A stretch of DNA of 21,670 nucleotides, from NCBI GenBank assembly GCA_018065815.1, contig JAGHSP010000441.1, positions 1 to 21,670 on the forward strand. Reading direction: 5' to 3'. The translations under genes were made by a program, and so were the position numbers. The notes beneath the pieces are model-generated. The model was not told the DNA's origin, ran no database searches, and worked only from the letters and a program-made list of their open reading frames with translations. Each line of letters starts with the position of its first letter. Position 1 is the stretch's first letter. Shown one piece after another: positions 7,111-14,872 of the stretch. Source of the DNA: Candidatus Sodaliphilus limicaballi (GTDB taxonomy: Bacteria; Bacteroidota; Bacteroidia; Bacteroidales; Muribaculaceae).

Positions 7111-8232
7111 ATGAAACGAATTATAATAGTAATGTCGCTGCTATGCAGTGTGATGCTCGGCGAGGCATGTACCTCGGCAATCGTGAGCGGCAGTCTCACG
7201 GCCAATGGTCGCCCGCTCTTGTGGAAAAACCGTGACACCAACGACCAGAACAATAGGGTGGAGCGAATAAAGGCCCACGACGGCCTGTATGAGTTTGTGG
7301 GACTTTTTGATGCTCGCGACCTGCGTGACACGGCTGCATGGATGGGCTTCAACGAGAAAGGTTTCGCTATCATGAACACTGCGTCATATAACCTGAACAA
7401 CGATAATGTGCCCGAGAAGGACATGGACAAAGAGGGCGTGGTGATGCGCATGGCTCTGGAACGTTGCGTCACTGTCGATGACTTTGAGAAATTGCTCAAC
7501 GACCTTCCCAAACCGATGGGCGTGGAGGCAAATTTCGGAGTGATCGACGCACAAGGTAACGGTGCTTATTTTGAGACTGGTAACTATAAGTACGTGAAGT
7601 ATGACTTGAAAGACGAGCCCAGTGGTATTATCACTCGAACTAATTACTCTTATAGTGGCGTGAAAGACAAAGGTTATGGATATGTGAGGGAAAAGAACGA
7701 GCAGTATCTGCTGAAAAAGCATATTGCCGCCAAGGATATAACTCCGTCGGTTTTCACAGAAGAGATTTCACGCACATTCTATCACAGCGTGCTAGGCAAG
7801 AACTATAACAATGGGTCGCAACGATATGTTGTGGACCAAGATTTTATACCGCGCAGGATAAGTACTGCGTCAACGGTAATCGAAGGGGTGCTGCCCGGCG
7901 AGGATGCATCTCTCACCACAATGTGGATTGCTTTGGGTTATCCTCCCTGTGCCGACATCCACATGGTAAATACAGGAGAGGGCGGTGTCCCTGCCGAATT
8001 GAGCGGTACAGGCCAAGATAATCATTCGCCTCAATGCGACAAAGTGCAAAAACGCAAAAGCGAGGTGTTCTCGCTGAAACGTGATAACGGGAAGCAATAT
8101 GTTGATTTGAGCAAGTTGTATAACAAGAAGGGAACAGGTTATTGTCAGACACTTGTGAAGGAGAATATGAGGAAATATGCCGAAGGGTATAAGATGCTTG
8201 AAGAAAAACGAAAAAAACTGCAACAGAAATAA
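7111..8232 (+). CDS. Exported Ntn-hydrolase (C45-like linear amide hydrolase)
   Basis: A 373-residue protein with a signal peptide (MKRIIIVMSLLCSVMLGEA) followed directly by Cys20 in ACTSAIVSG, then GRPLLWKNRDTND. In N-terminal-nucleophile hydrolases of the C45/choloylglycine-like group the catalytic residue is a Cys exposed at the mature N-terminus; here signal cleavage after Ala19 would expose it. Further family-like parts are WMGFNEKGFAIMNTASYNL, FGVIDAQGNGAYFETGNY and IITRTNYSYSG. Members cleave or form linear amide bonds (acyl-amino acids, penicillin-type side chains, bile amides); the substrate here is unknown. A Cys after a signal could also suggest a lipoprotein, but EAC is a poor lipobox. 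The start was chosen at 7111 because it begins the signal peptide and suits the promoter. The next gene begins 1 bp after its stop. Confidence 0.8.
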   Translation: MKRIIIVMSLLCSVMLGEACTSAIVSGSLTANGRPLLWKNRDTNDQNNRVERIKAHDGLYEFVGLFDARDLRDTAAWMGFNEKGFAIMNTASYNLNNDNVPEKDMDKEGVVMRMALERCVTVDDFEKLLNDLPKPMGVEANFGVIDAQGNGAYFETGNYKYVKYDLKDEPSGIITRTNYSYSGVKDKGYGYVREKNEQYLLKKHIAAKDITPSVFTEEISRTFYHSVLGKNYNNGSQRYVVDQDFIPRRISTASTVIEGVLPGEDASLTTMWIALGYPPCADIHMVNTGEGGVPAELSGTGQDNHSPQCDKVQKRKSEVFSLKRDNGKQYVDLSKLYNKKGTGYCQTLVKENMRKYAEGYKMLEEKRKKLQQK

Positions 8233-8233
8233 T

Positions 8234-8626
8234 ATGATGAATAGTACTATATGGACTGGCGTGGCGACAATCGCCATGCTCATCGTGTCGAATGTGGTGA
8301 TGACCCTGGCGTGGTATGGGCACTTGAAACTGCAAACAATGGGCGTCACCAGCAACTGGCCGCTGATAGGTGTTATTTTGCTGTCGTGGGGCATCGCTTT
8401 CTTTGAATATTGCTTCATGGTACCGGCCAACAGGATCGGGTTTATAGGCAATGGCGGGCCGTTCTCGTTGCTCCAGCTCAAGATTGTCCAGGAGGCGTTG
8501 ACGTTGATTATTTTCACGGCATTTGTCACTATCTTTTTCAAGAGTGAAACATTGCATTGGAACCACTTTGTGTCTTATGGTTTGCTGATTTTGGCCGTGT
8601 TTTTTGCTTTTCTTGACCCGAAATGA
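8234..8626 (+). CDS. DMT-superfamily membrane protein, DUF486
   Basis: A 130-residue protein with four hydrophobic segments (about residues 7-28, 43-62, 83-102 and 112-127). The pattern TLAWYGHLK, SWGIAFFEYCFMVPANRIG and LLQLKIVQEALTL is that of the DUF486 (COG3169) family, small inner-membrane proteins of the drug/metabolite transporter type with no known substrate. The start codon at 8234 lies 1 bp after the upstream stop, which suggests translational coupling; a start further upstream would overlap the previous gene. A second ATG follows immediately at 8237. Confidence 0.85.
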   Translation: MMNSTIWTGVATIAMLIVSNVVMTLAWYGHLKLQTMGVTSNWPLIGVILLSWGIAFFEYCFMVPANRIGFIGNGGPFSLLQLKIVQEALTLIIFTAFVTIFFKSETLHWNHFVSYGLLILAVFFAFLDPK

Positions 8627-8646
8627 AAAAAAGACAAAGCTAGATG

Positions 8647-8677
8647 CTGAAAAATTTAAGCAAATTTCTTAACTTTG
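8647..8677 (+). promoter_or_regulatory. Probable promoter of the transglutaminase gene
   Basis: TAACTTTG (8670-8677) matches the -7 box TAnnTTTG. The -33 region CTG (8647-8649), 20 nt upstream, is only a partial match. Predicted start near 8684, leader about 23 nt. No terminator is visible between 8626 and here, so read-through from the upstream pair is also likely. Confidence 0.6.
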
Positions 8678-8706
8678 TAAAATATTGAAAGAATAAACCT
8701 GAAAGA

Positions 8707-10131
8707 ATGAAAACTAAATCTATTTTAACCCTAGCAACAGCCGCCATAATGGGCGTGATGGGACATGCTGCCCAGGCATCGTGGCAGACAACTGTGGACC
8801 AAATGATAGCAAACGGAGAGTTCAAGAACGCTGAAACCTTGATGAAGAAACTCCCAGCCAAGGAACGCAAGGCACAGGCAGTGCGTATTGACTCGCTCAA
8901 CACTATCATGGATCGCATACGCAAGGATTTCACATTGACTCCTGAAGCTGGTCTTGAAAAAATCAAAGAACGTGTGCCTGGTGTGACCGACGCACAAATA
9001 CAGCGATGGAAAGAACTTCACAAAATCGAATACATGGTTATTGATGGCAAGGAATGGTGGTTCAAGAAGAGCGTAGGCAACTTGTGGCTTCTTGCCGATG
9101 AATTTGCCACCGACCATGCCAAGGATAAGGAAGACGATTACAAGTATTATCGCAACCATTTCCTACAAGCGATGAAAAGCGCCCCCGACGCTAATGGCGT
9201 GCGCAACTGGAGTACAGTGAACATCACATTCTCGCTCGATGTTAAGGCCGATGCCGTTCCCGCGGGAGAGACAGTGAGGGTGTGGATGCCGTTCCCGCAT
9301 GAAACATTGCGCCAGCGCAATATCAAGATGCTTGCCTCTGATCATGACGTTACTATGAGCGAAAGTGTATCCAAGCACCATACGGTGTATATGGAAGACG
9401 TGGCACAGAAAGGCAAACCTCTCCATTTTGAATACACATTCAGTTATGAAGTGGGTGAACGCCACATCGCTAAGGATGACATGCTGACAATGCTCGAACC
9501 CTATGACAAGAACAGCGAAGTATATAAGCGCTACACCATGAGCGAGGGCCGTCACATCGTGATTACTGATGAGATCAGGGCTAAAGCAAAAGAGATTGTG
9601 GGCGACGAGACTAACCCTGTGGAGCAGGCTGCATTGCTGTGCATGTGGATTGGCCGCACATTCCCCTGGGCTGGGGCCCGAGAATACAGCACGCTGGCCA
9701 ACATACCCGACTATGTCCTAACCAATGGCCATGGCGATTGCGGTCAGGTGGCATTGCTTTATATCACTATGTGCCGAAGCCTGGGTATTCCTGCAAGGTG
9801 GGAGAGTGGTTACATGCTTCACCCCGGATATGAGAACTACCACGACTGGGCAGAGACTTACTATGAAGGAGTGGGTTGGGTGCCTACCGATCCCTCGTTC
9901 TGCCGCAGCACTGTTGATACTCCGCTCAATAACTACTATGTGACCGGAATTGACATGTATCGCTTGGCAACCAACGAAGCCGTGGGTGATGTGTTGAGCC
10001 CGAGTAAGACTTACATACGCAGTGAAACCGTTGACTTCCAGCCCGGTGAAGTGGAATGGAAGGGCGGAAACCTCTATTATGACTCTTTCGGTTCTTCATT
10101 GAAAGTTAATAGCATCATTCCTATTAGATAA
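8707..10131 (+). CDS. Exported transglutaminase-like cysteine protease-fold protein
   Basis: A 474-residue protein with a signal peptide (first about 24 residues, cleavage near HAAQA). A transglutaminase core lies at about 300-400: NGHGDCGQVALLY carries catalytic Cys345, YHDWAETYY carries His379 and GWVPTDPSF carries Asp395, so the triad is complete. Residues about 165-285 form a beta-rich domain often found before bacterial transglutaminase cores. Residues 25-160 are mostly helical and I do not recognise them. Bacterial members are usually peptidases or amidases rather than true cross-linkers. It stands 20 bp before the NlpC/P60 gene, so a role on cell-wall peptides in the periplasm is likely but inferred. 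Confidence 0.85.
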   Translation: MKTKSILTLATAAIMGVMGHAAQASWQTTVDQMIANGEFKNAETLMKKLPAKERKAQAVRIDSLNTIMDRIRKDFTLTPEAGLEKIKERVPGVTDAQIQRWKELHKIEYMVIDGKEWWFKKSVGNLWLLADEFATDHAKDKEDDYKYYRNHFLQAMKSAPDANGVRNWSTVNITFSLDVKADAVPAGETVRVWMPFPHETLRQRNIKMLASDHDVTMSESVSKHHTVYMEDVAQKGKPLHFEYTFSYEVGERHIAKDDMLTMLEPYDKNSEVYKRYTMSEGRHIVITDEIRAKAKEIVGDETNPVEQAALLCMWIGRTFPWAGAREYSTLANIPDYVLTNGHGDCGQVALLYITMCRSLGIPARWESGYMLHPGYENYHDWAETYYEGVGWVPTDPSFCRSTVDTPLNNYYVTGIDMYRLATNEAVGDVLSPSKTYIRSETVDFQPGEVEWKGGNLYYDSFGSSLKVNSIIPIR

Positions 10132-10151
10132 TTATCGTAAACATATAGACT

Positions 10152-11303
10152 ATGAATAAAGTATCAAGAATATTGCTTGTTGTCGTAGCAGCTTGTATTG
10201 CTGGCAGCATGTGGGCAGCCACTCCCCGAGAAATCGTTAATTCCCTGAAACAGCGCATCGCTCCTGACAAACGCACTGCCGTGTGGGATGTCAAGACCGT
10301 GTCGCAGAAAGGTGTCCTTACAATTGTGGGCACCGTGGGTACTGTTGACTTGAAAGAAGCTGTGACTGCCGAATTCCAGAAAAACGGTTATAACAAGTTC
10401 TCTAATAATCTTATTGTCCTTGAAAACGCTGTGCCCGAGGGCAAACGATGGGCAATAGTGAAGTTGGGCCTTGCATCGCTCCGTTGTGAAGGTGCCCACT
10501 CGGCCGAGATGGCCACCCAGGCAATAATGGGAACACCGGTCAAAGTTCTTGAATATGACGCTGATGATTGGTGCCGCGTGGTTACGCCTGATGACTACAT
10601 CTCATATGTACCCTCAAGTTCAATCAGTTTCAAGACCGATGAAGAAATGGCGCAATGGCGCAAGGCCGACCGATATATCGTGACTACCTATTGCACTCGC
10701 CTGGTCACTGAACCCAAAGGGGATGAGACGATTACTGACCTTACCTTGGGATGCATCCTTGAGTACAAGGGAGAGAAAAAAGGTTGGGTATGCCTGGCAA
10801 CTCCTGATGGCCGTGTGGGATATGTCGAGAAAGAGTCGGTTGAATCGCTCAACACATGGAAACAACAATCATTTAACGCTGACTTGATTGAGCGCACAGC
10901 TCGCCGCATGATGGGTTCAGGCTACTTGTGGGGCGGCACCTCTACCAAGGTTACCGACTGCTCGGGTTTGTCAAAGATCAGTTATTTTTCTAATGGTATC
11001 ATCTTGCAGCGCGACGCATCGCAGCAGGCTCTCACTGGTGAGAAATTTAGTGACTATCATGACGCCAAGCTTGGCGACTTGCTGTTCTTTGGCAATGCAA
11101 AGACTGGCCGCGTGACCCATGTGGGCATATACCTGCGTGACGGAAAGTACATTCACTGCTCTGGTCAAGTGAAGATTAACAGCCTTGACCCCAAGGACCC
11201 TGCTTATCTTTACTCGACATTGTCGATAAGTCGCATTGATGGAAAGATAGGCACAAAGGGCATCACTACTGTTGCCCAGCACAAGTGGTATTTTGATAAT
11301 TAA
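10152..11303 (+). CDS. Exported SH3/NlpC-P60 peptidase, YkfC-like
   Basis: A 383-residue protein: signal sequence (about 1-23), a small N-terminal domain (about 25-95), two SH3-like regions (about 100-160 with VKVLEYDADDWCRVVTPDDYISYVP, and 175-230 with KKGWVCLATPDGRVGYVEK), then an NlpC/P60 domain from about 240. The catalytic set is visible: Cys270 in TDCSGLSK, His323 in VTHVGIYL and His335 in YIHCSG. The SH3b plus NlpC/P60 layout and the HCSG form fit gamma-D-glutamyl-L-diamino acid endopeptidases (YkfC/DppVI), which release L-Ala-D-Glu from murein peptides. The epimerase for that product is encoded 25 bp downstream. VVAAC15 could be a lipobox, but cleavage after SMWAA is equally possible. 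Confidence 0.9.
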   Translation: MNKVSRILLVVVAACIAGSMWAATPREIVNSLKQRIAPDKRTAVWDVKTVSQKGVLTIVGTVGTVDLKEAVTAEFQKNGYNKFSNNLIVLENAVPEGKRWAIVKLGLASLRCEGAHSAEMATQAIMGTPVKVLEYDADDWCRVVTPDDYISYVPSSSISFKTDEEMAQWRKADRYIVTTYCTRLVTEPKGDETITDLTLGCILEYKGEKKGWVCLATPDGRVGYVEKESVESLNTWKQQSFNADLIERTARRMMGSGYLWGGTSTKVTDCSGLSKISYFSNGIILQRDASQQALTGEKFSDYHDAKLGDLLFFGNAKTGRVTHVGIYLRDGKYIHCSGQVKINSLDPKDPAYLYSTLSISRIDGKIGTKGITTVAQHKWYFDN

Positions 11304-11328
11304 TTAGTATAAATCAAAATTTTAAGAT

Positions 11329-12468
11329 ATGGATAGACGTAAATTTCTTGCTGGCGCAGGTCTAGGTATCCTTGCCGCAGCATCACCCATTTCGCTCTCT
11401 GCTATAGAGAATGTAATTCAACCCAAACCTCGCAAAAGCGGAAGATTGAACTTGTCATTTTTCCCTTATGAACTGAAGTTGAGACACGCTTTTAACCTGG
11501 CACGTTATAGCCGCACAACAACACCTGATGTGCAGGTGCAGCTGGAATATGACGGTGTGATAGGTTATGGCGAGGCTTCAATGCCTCCCTATCTGGGCGA
11601 ATCGATTGAGAGTGTAACAAAGTTCCTCAGTTCGCTTGACCTGACACAATTCAGCGATCCATTCTGTATTGATGATATTCTCACTTATGTTGATAACGTA
11701 GCGCCCAACAACCGTGCGGCGAAGGCTAGCGTTGATATTGCCCTTCATGACTTGCTGGGTAAACTCATGGGTCAGCCTTGGTACAAGATTTGGGGTTACA
11801 ATCCAGAAAAAACTCCTTGCACAAGTTTTACTATCGGCATTGACACAGAAGAGGTTGTTCGCAAGAAAGTGGAAGAAGCACGTCCTTACAAGGTAATCAA
11901 GGTAAAGATGGGTCTCGACAACGACCGTGAGACTATCAATATCATCAGGGAAATGATGCCCGACGTGCCACTGTGCGTTGATGTTAACCAGGGTTGGAAA
12001 ACAAAGGAGCATGGTCTCGAGATGTGCCATTGGCTTGCTGAACGCAACTGTCTCTTCGTGGAGCAACCGTTTGACAAGACCTGGATCGACGAGACTGCAT
12101 GGCTGCGCGAGCGCTCGCCACTGCCCATTATTGCCGATGAAGCATTCCAACGTCTTCCTGACATCGTGCGATTCAAGGGCGTGTATGATGGCATCAATAT
12201 CAAACTCATGAAGAGCACAGGCTTGTATGAGGCTCACAAGATGGTGACTCTGGCTCATGCGCTCGACATGAAGGTGATGCTGGGCTGTATGACCGAGACT
12301 TCATGTGCTGTGACAGCCGCTGCCAATCTGGCTCCCGTTGTTGACTATTGTGATCTTGATGGTAACTTGTTGATTGCCAACGATCGTTTCAGCGGTATGA
12401 CAGTTGAAAACGGTAAGGTTACACTTCACGATGTGCCGGGCCTGGGCATCAAGTTGCTTGACAAATAA
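11329..12468 (+). CDS. L-Ala-D/L-Glu (dipeptide) epimerase with Tat signal
   Basis: A 379-residue enolase-superfamily enzyme of the muconate lactonizing subgroup. Visible active site: Lys191 and Lys193 (KVKMG), metal ligands Asp218 (CVDVNQGW), Glu245 (FVEQPFD) and Asp270 (IADEAF), Lys292 (GINIKLMK), and a CDLDG motif (Asp342, Asp344), which in dipeptide epimerases binds the substrate ammonium. It would turn L-Ala-D-Glu into L-Ala-L-Glu during murein peptide use. The N-terminus MDRRKFLAGAGLGILAAASP has the twin-arginine pattern RRxFL and a hydrophobic stretch, so the enzyme is predicted to be exported folded; most studied relatives are cytoplasmic. Placement 25 bp after the NlpC/P60 gene supports the pathway. 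The same fold has other specificities, so the substrate is inferred. Confidence 0.88.
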   Translation: MDRRKFLAGAGLGILAAASPISLSAIENVIQPKPRKSGRLNLSFFPYELKLRHAFNLARYSRTTTPDVQVQLEYDGVIGYGEASMPPYLGESIESVTKFLSSLDLTQFSDPFCIDDILTYVDNVAPNNRAAKASVDIALHDLLGKLMGQPWYKIWGYNPEKTPCTSFTIGIDTEEVVRKKVEEARPYKVIKVKMGLDNDRETINIIREMMPDVPLCVDVNQGWKTKEHGLEMCHWLAERNCLFVEQPFDKTWIDETAWLRERSPLPIIADEAFQRLPDIVRFKGVYDGINIKLMKSTGLYEAHKMVTLAHALDMKVMLGCMTETSCAVTAAANLAPVVDYCDLDGNLLIANDRFSGMTVENGKVTLHDVPGLGIKLLDK

Positions 12469-12491
12469 TTGCTTGAAATTGAATTAAAATC

Positions 12492-12539
12492 ACCTGTGAA
12501 GGGACTGTGTGCCTAATAGTGCATTGTTCCTTCTCAGGT
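12492..12539 (+). terminator. Hairpin between epimerase and SGNH genes
   Basis: ACCTG-t-GAAGG (12492-12502) pairs with CCTTC-t-CAGGT (12529-12539), a stem of ten pairs with one T-T mismatch and a 26-nt loop. A T5 run follows 6 nt later rather than directly, so it may be a weak terminator, an mRNA-stabilising structure or a processing site. It splits the plus-strand block into a peptide-processing part and an O-acetylation part. Confidence 0.45.
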
Positions 12540-12561
12540 TAATGTTTTTAAAGAAAAAAAT

Positions 12562-13341
12562 ATGAAAAAACCGATTATCGGTGTAGTTGCGATATTGTTA
12601 TTGGGATTGGCAGTCTTTGCTGGTCTCTCGTTTTGGGGAGACGGTATTGACATAGGGTCAACCCATTTCAAAACAGGTTCTTTTGCCGAGAACATGCTCA
12701 CGCCTCCCGATACTGCTACAAGTGCTGCTGCTAATGTTGAAGATAGCGTGAAAAAAGCTAATGTGCGCCAGCCCTTGGACACTACGTCGAAGGTGATTTT
12801 GTTTGCTGGCGACTCGATGTTGGAGGGACTGGGTCCGCGAATGGCTGCTTACGCCACAGCCAACGGTCACACGCTTATTAATGTGATATGGTATAGCTCT
12901 ACGACCGAGATATGGGGTAGAGGAACACGCTTGAAGGAACGCATTGAAGAGTTTCATCCTGATTTTATCTTCATCAGTCTGGGTGGTAACGAATTGTTCG
13001 TTAGTGATATAAAGAAAAAACGACAAAAGTATTTAAATAACATGCTTGAACAGATAGGAGATATCCCCTATGTGTGGATAGGCCCTCCTAACTGGAAACC
13101 TGATACAGGCATAAATGACATGCTTGCTGAAAGCGTGGCCCCAGGTTCGTTTTATTTGAGCAACGGACAGCATTTTGACCGTGCAAAGGATGGCGCTCAT
13201 CCCACACGCCAGTCGGCTGCCGCATGGTGCGACCGCATCTGCAAGTGGGTGATGGACTCGTCTTATCATCCCATAAAGCTTGAGGTGCCTGTCGAGGCAA
13301 AAGGCAAGTGCAAGACTATTGTATATCAACCTGAAGTATAA
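12562..13341 (+). CDS. Membrane-anchored SGNH-hydrolase-fold protein (O-acetylation partner)
   Basis: A 259-residue protein with one N-terminal membrane segment (about 5-23), a low-complexity linker (about 45-72) and an SGNH domain from about 77. Block I is FAGDSMLEGLG with Ser85, block III is SLGGNEL (139-145) and block V is DGAHPT with Asp210 and His213, so the catalytic set is complete. Enzymes of this kind add or remove O-acetyl groups on cell-envelope polymers. The stop lies only 3 bp before an MBOAT gene, the arrangement of PatA/PatB and AlgI/AlgX-type systems, in which the MBOAT moves acetyl across the membrane and the SGNH protein transfers it. The target polymer cannot be told; peptidoglycan or an exopolysaccharide are the leading options. 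Confidence 0.85.
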   Translation: MKKPIIGVVAILLLGLAVFAGLSFWGDGIDIGSTHFKTGSFAENMLTPPDTATSAAANVEDSVKKANVRQPLDTTSKVILFAGDSMLEGLGPRMAAYATANGHTLINVIWYSSTTEIWGRGTRLKERIEEFHPDFIFISLGGNELFVSDIKKKRQKYLNNMLEQIGDIPYVWIGPPNWKPDTGINDMLAESVAPGSFYLSNGQHFDRAKDGAHPTRQSAAAWCDRICKWVMDSSYHPIKLEVPVEAKGKCKTIVYQPEV

Positions 13342-13344
13342 AAA

Positions 13345-14832
13345 ATGGCAGAATATAGTTTTAGTCTCTCGACATTGTGGTACAACATAGTGCAGCAGCT
13401 CTGTTACAACCCGCAGGAACCTCTCATGTTCTCTAGCGGATTGTTCTGGGTGCTCATTATAATTTTCTTGCCCATATATTCCTTGGTGAAGTCTCGCCGC
13501 ACGATGATGGCAATATTTGTGACATTGTTCAGCCTTTTCTTTTTCTATAAGTCTAGCGGGTTGTGCTTTTTCTTCTTACTGGCCACATCGGTTGTCGATT
13601 GGGCGCTAGCGCAGTATATAGACAAGTGCAAGAAAAGGGCAATGCGCAAGTTGGCGTTGGCAGTATCATTGCTATGCTCGGTGGGAATGTTGGTGTATTT
13701 TAAATATGCTAACTTCTTGCTGTTCAATTTCGATGCCATTGTAGGACGCAATTTCCAGCCGCTTGACATCATATTGCCTGTGGGCATTTCGTTCTACACA
13801 TTCAGGACTGTCAGTTATGTTGTGGATGTGTATAACAAGAAAATACCGGCCACAACCAGCTTGCTTGACTATGTGTTCTTCTTGTCCTTCTTCCCTTGCT
13901 TGATTGCAGGTCCTGTTGTAAGGGCATCGGAGTTCATGCCTCAACTGCACGAGAACAAAGCTCCCACGCGCGAACAAGTTTATGGAGGCATGTGGCTAAT
14001 TATGCTCGGCATTATCAAGAAGGCAGTCTTTGCCGATTATATTGCCCAGTATGTCAACATTGCCTATGGCAACCCTACTGGTTATAGCGGTGTGGAGTTG
14101 CTGATGGCTATTCTGGGATACTCGATGCAGATTTATTGTGACTTCTCGGGTTATAGCGACATGGCAATAGGTTTGGGCTCGATGATGGGCTTTAACCTGG
14201 GTGTCAACTTTGATTTCCCTTACAGATCACTAAATGTAACCGAATTTTGGAGGCGCTGGCACATCTCCTTGTCATTCTGGCTGCGTGATTACATCTATAT
14301 TTCAATGGGGGGTAACCGCAAGGGCAAGTTGAGGCAATATGTGAACCTGATGACTACGATGCTCGTGGGTGGCCTCTGGCATGGAGCAGCATGGAACTTC
14401 ATCATTTGGGGCGCTGGCCATGGATTGGCATTGTGTGTTCACAAGTTCTTGATGCCGTCGCTCAAGAAAATACCTGACAACATTGTGGTCAAGTTTATAT
14501 CTTGGCTGTTGACATTCTCACTAGTGACATTGTTGTTTGTGTTCTTCCGTGCCGATAGTTTTGACACTGTGTGGGCAATGCTGTGTGGCACTGTCACTCG
14601 CTTTGACGTAGCCTATTTCCCCGTATTCTTAAAGGTGAGATATACATGGTGCGCACTCATGATTATCATCTTTGCAATGCATTTTGTCCCCAAGGATTTC
14701 TACAATCGTGTGCGCACATGGTATATCAATAGTTGGTGGATATGTAAGTTTATCATCTTCTTGGTGGTCGTGCAACTGGTGATTGAATTCTCGTCGGCCG
14801 ATGTGCAGCCGCTCATCTATGCGCAATTCTAA
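13345..14832 (+). CDS. MBOAT-family O-acyltransferase (AlgI/PatA-like)
   Basis: A 495-residue polytopic membrane protein with about ten or more hydrophobic segments. Family marks are ILPVGISFYTFRTVSYVVDVY (143-163), AGPVVRASEFMPQL (188-201), YCDFSGYSDMAIGLG (264-278), FWRRWHISLSFWLRDYIY (301-318) and GGLWHGAAWNFIIWGAGHG (342-360). His346, in the WHGA motif, is at the position of the essential histidine of AlgI. It would carry acetyl from cytoplasmic acetyl-CoA across the inner membrane to the SGNH protein encoded just upstream. The length is typical of AlgI/DltB-type members. Confidence 0.93.
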   Translation: MAEYSFSLSTLWYNIVQQLCYNPQEPLMFSSGLFWVLIIIFLPIYSLVKSRRTMMAIFVTLFSLFFFYKSSGLCFFFLLATSVVDWALAQYIDKCKKRAMRKLALAVSLLCSVGMLVYFKYANFLLFNFDAIVGRNFQPLDIILPVGISFYTFRTVSYVVDVYNKKIPATTSLLDYVFFLSFFPCLIAGPVVRASEFMPQLHENKAPTREQVYGGMWLIMLGIIKKAVFADYIAQYVNIAYGNPTGYSGVELLMAILGYSMQIYCDFSGYSDMAIGLGSMMGFNLGVNFDFPYRSLNVTEFWRRWHISLSFWLRDYIYISMGGNRKGKLRQYVNLMTTMLVGGLWHGAAWNFIIWGAGHGLALCVHKFLMPSLKKIPDNIVVKFISWLLTFSLVTLLFVFFRADSFDTVWAMLCGTVTRFDVAYFPVFLKVRYTWCALMIIIFAMHFVPKDFYNRVRTWYINSWWICKFIIFLVVVQLVIEFSSADVQPLIYAQF

Positions 14833-14872
14833 ATCTTTAAACATTTTCCGAAAAATAAAACTAAAAAATATA

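Noticed and set aside
14783..14872. Upstream ATG extending the P-loop/CYTH protein by 30 residues
   Set aside because: It overlaps the MBOAT coding region by 50 bp and the added residues look like an out-of-frame reading; the ATG at 14873 directly precedes the P-loop domain.
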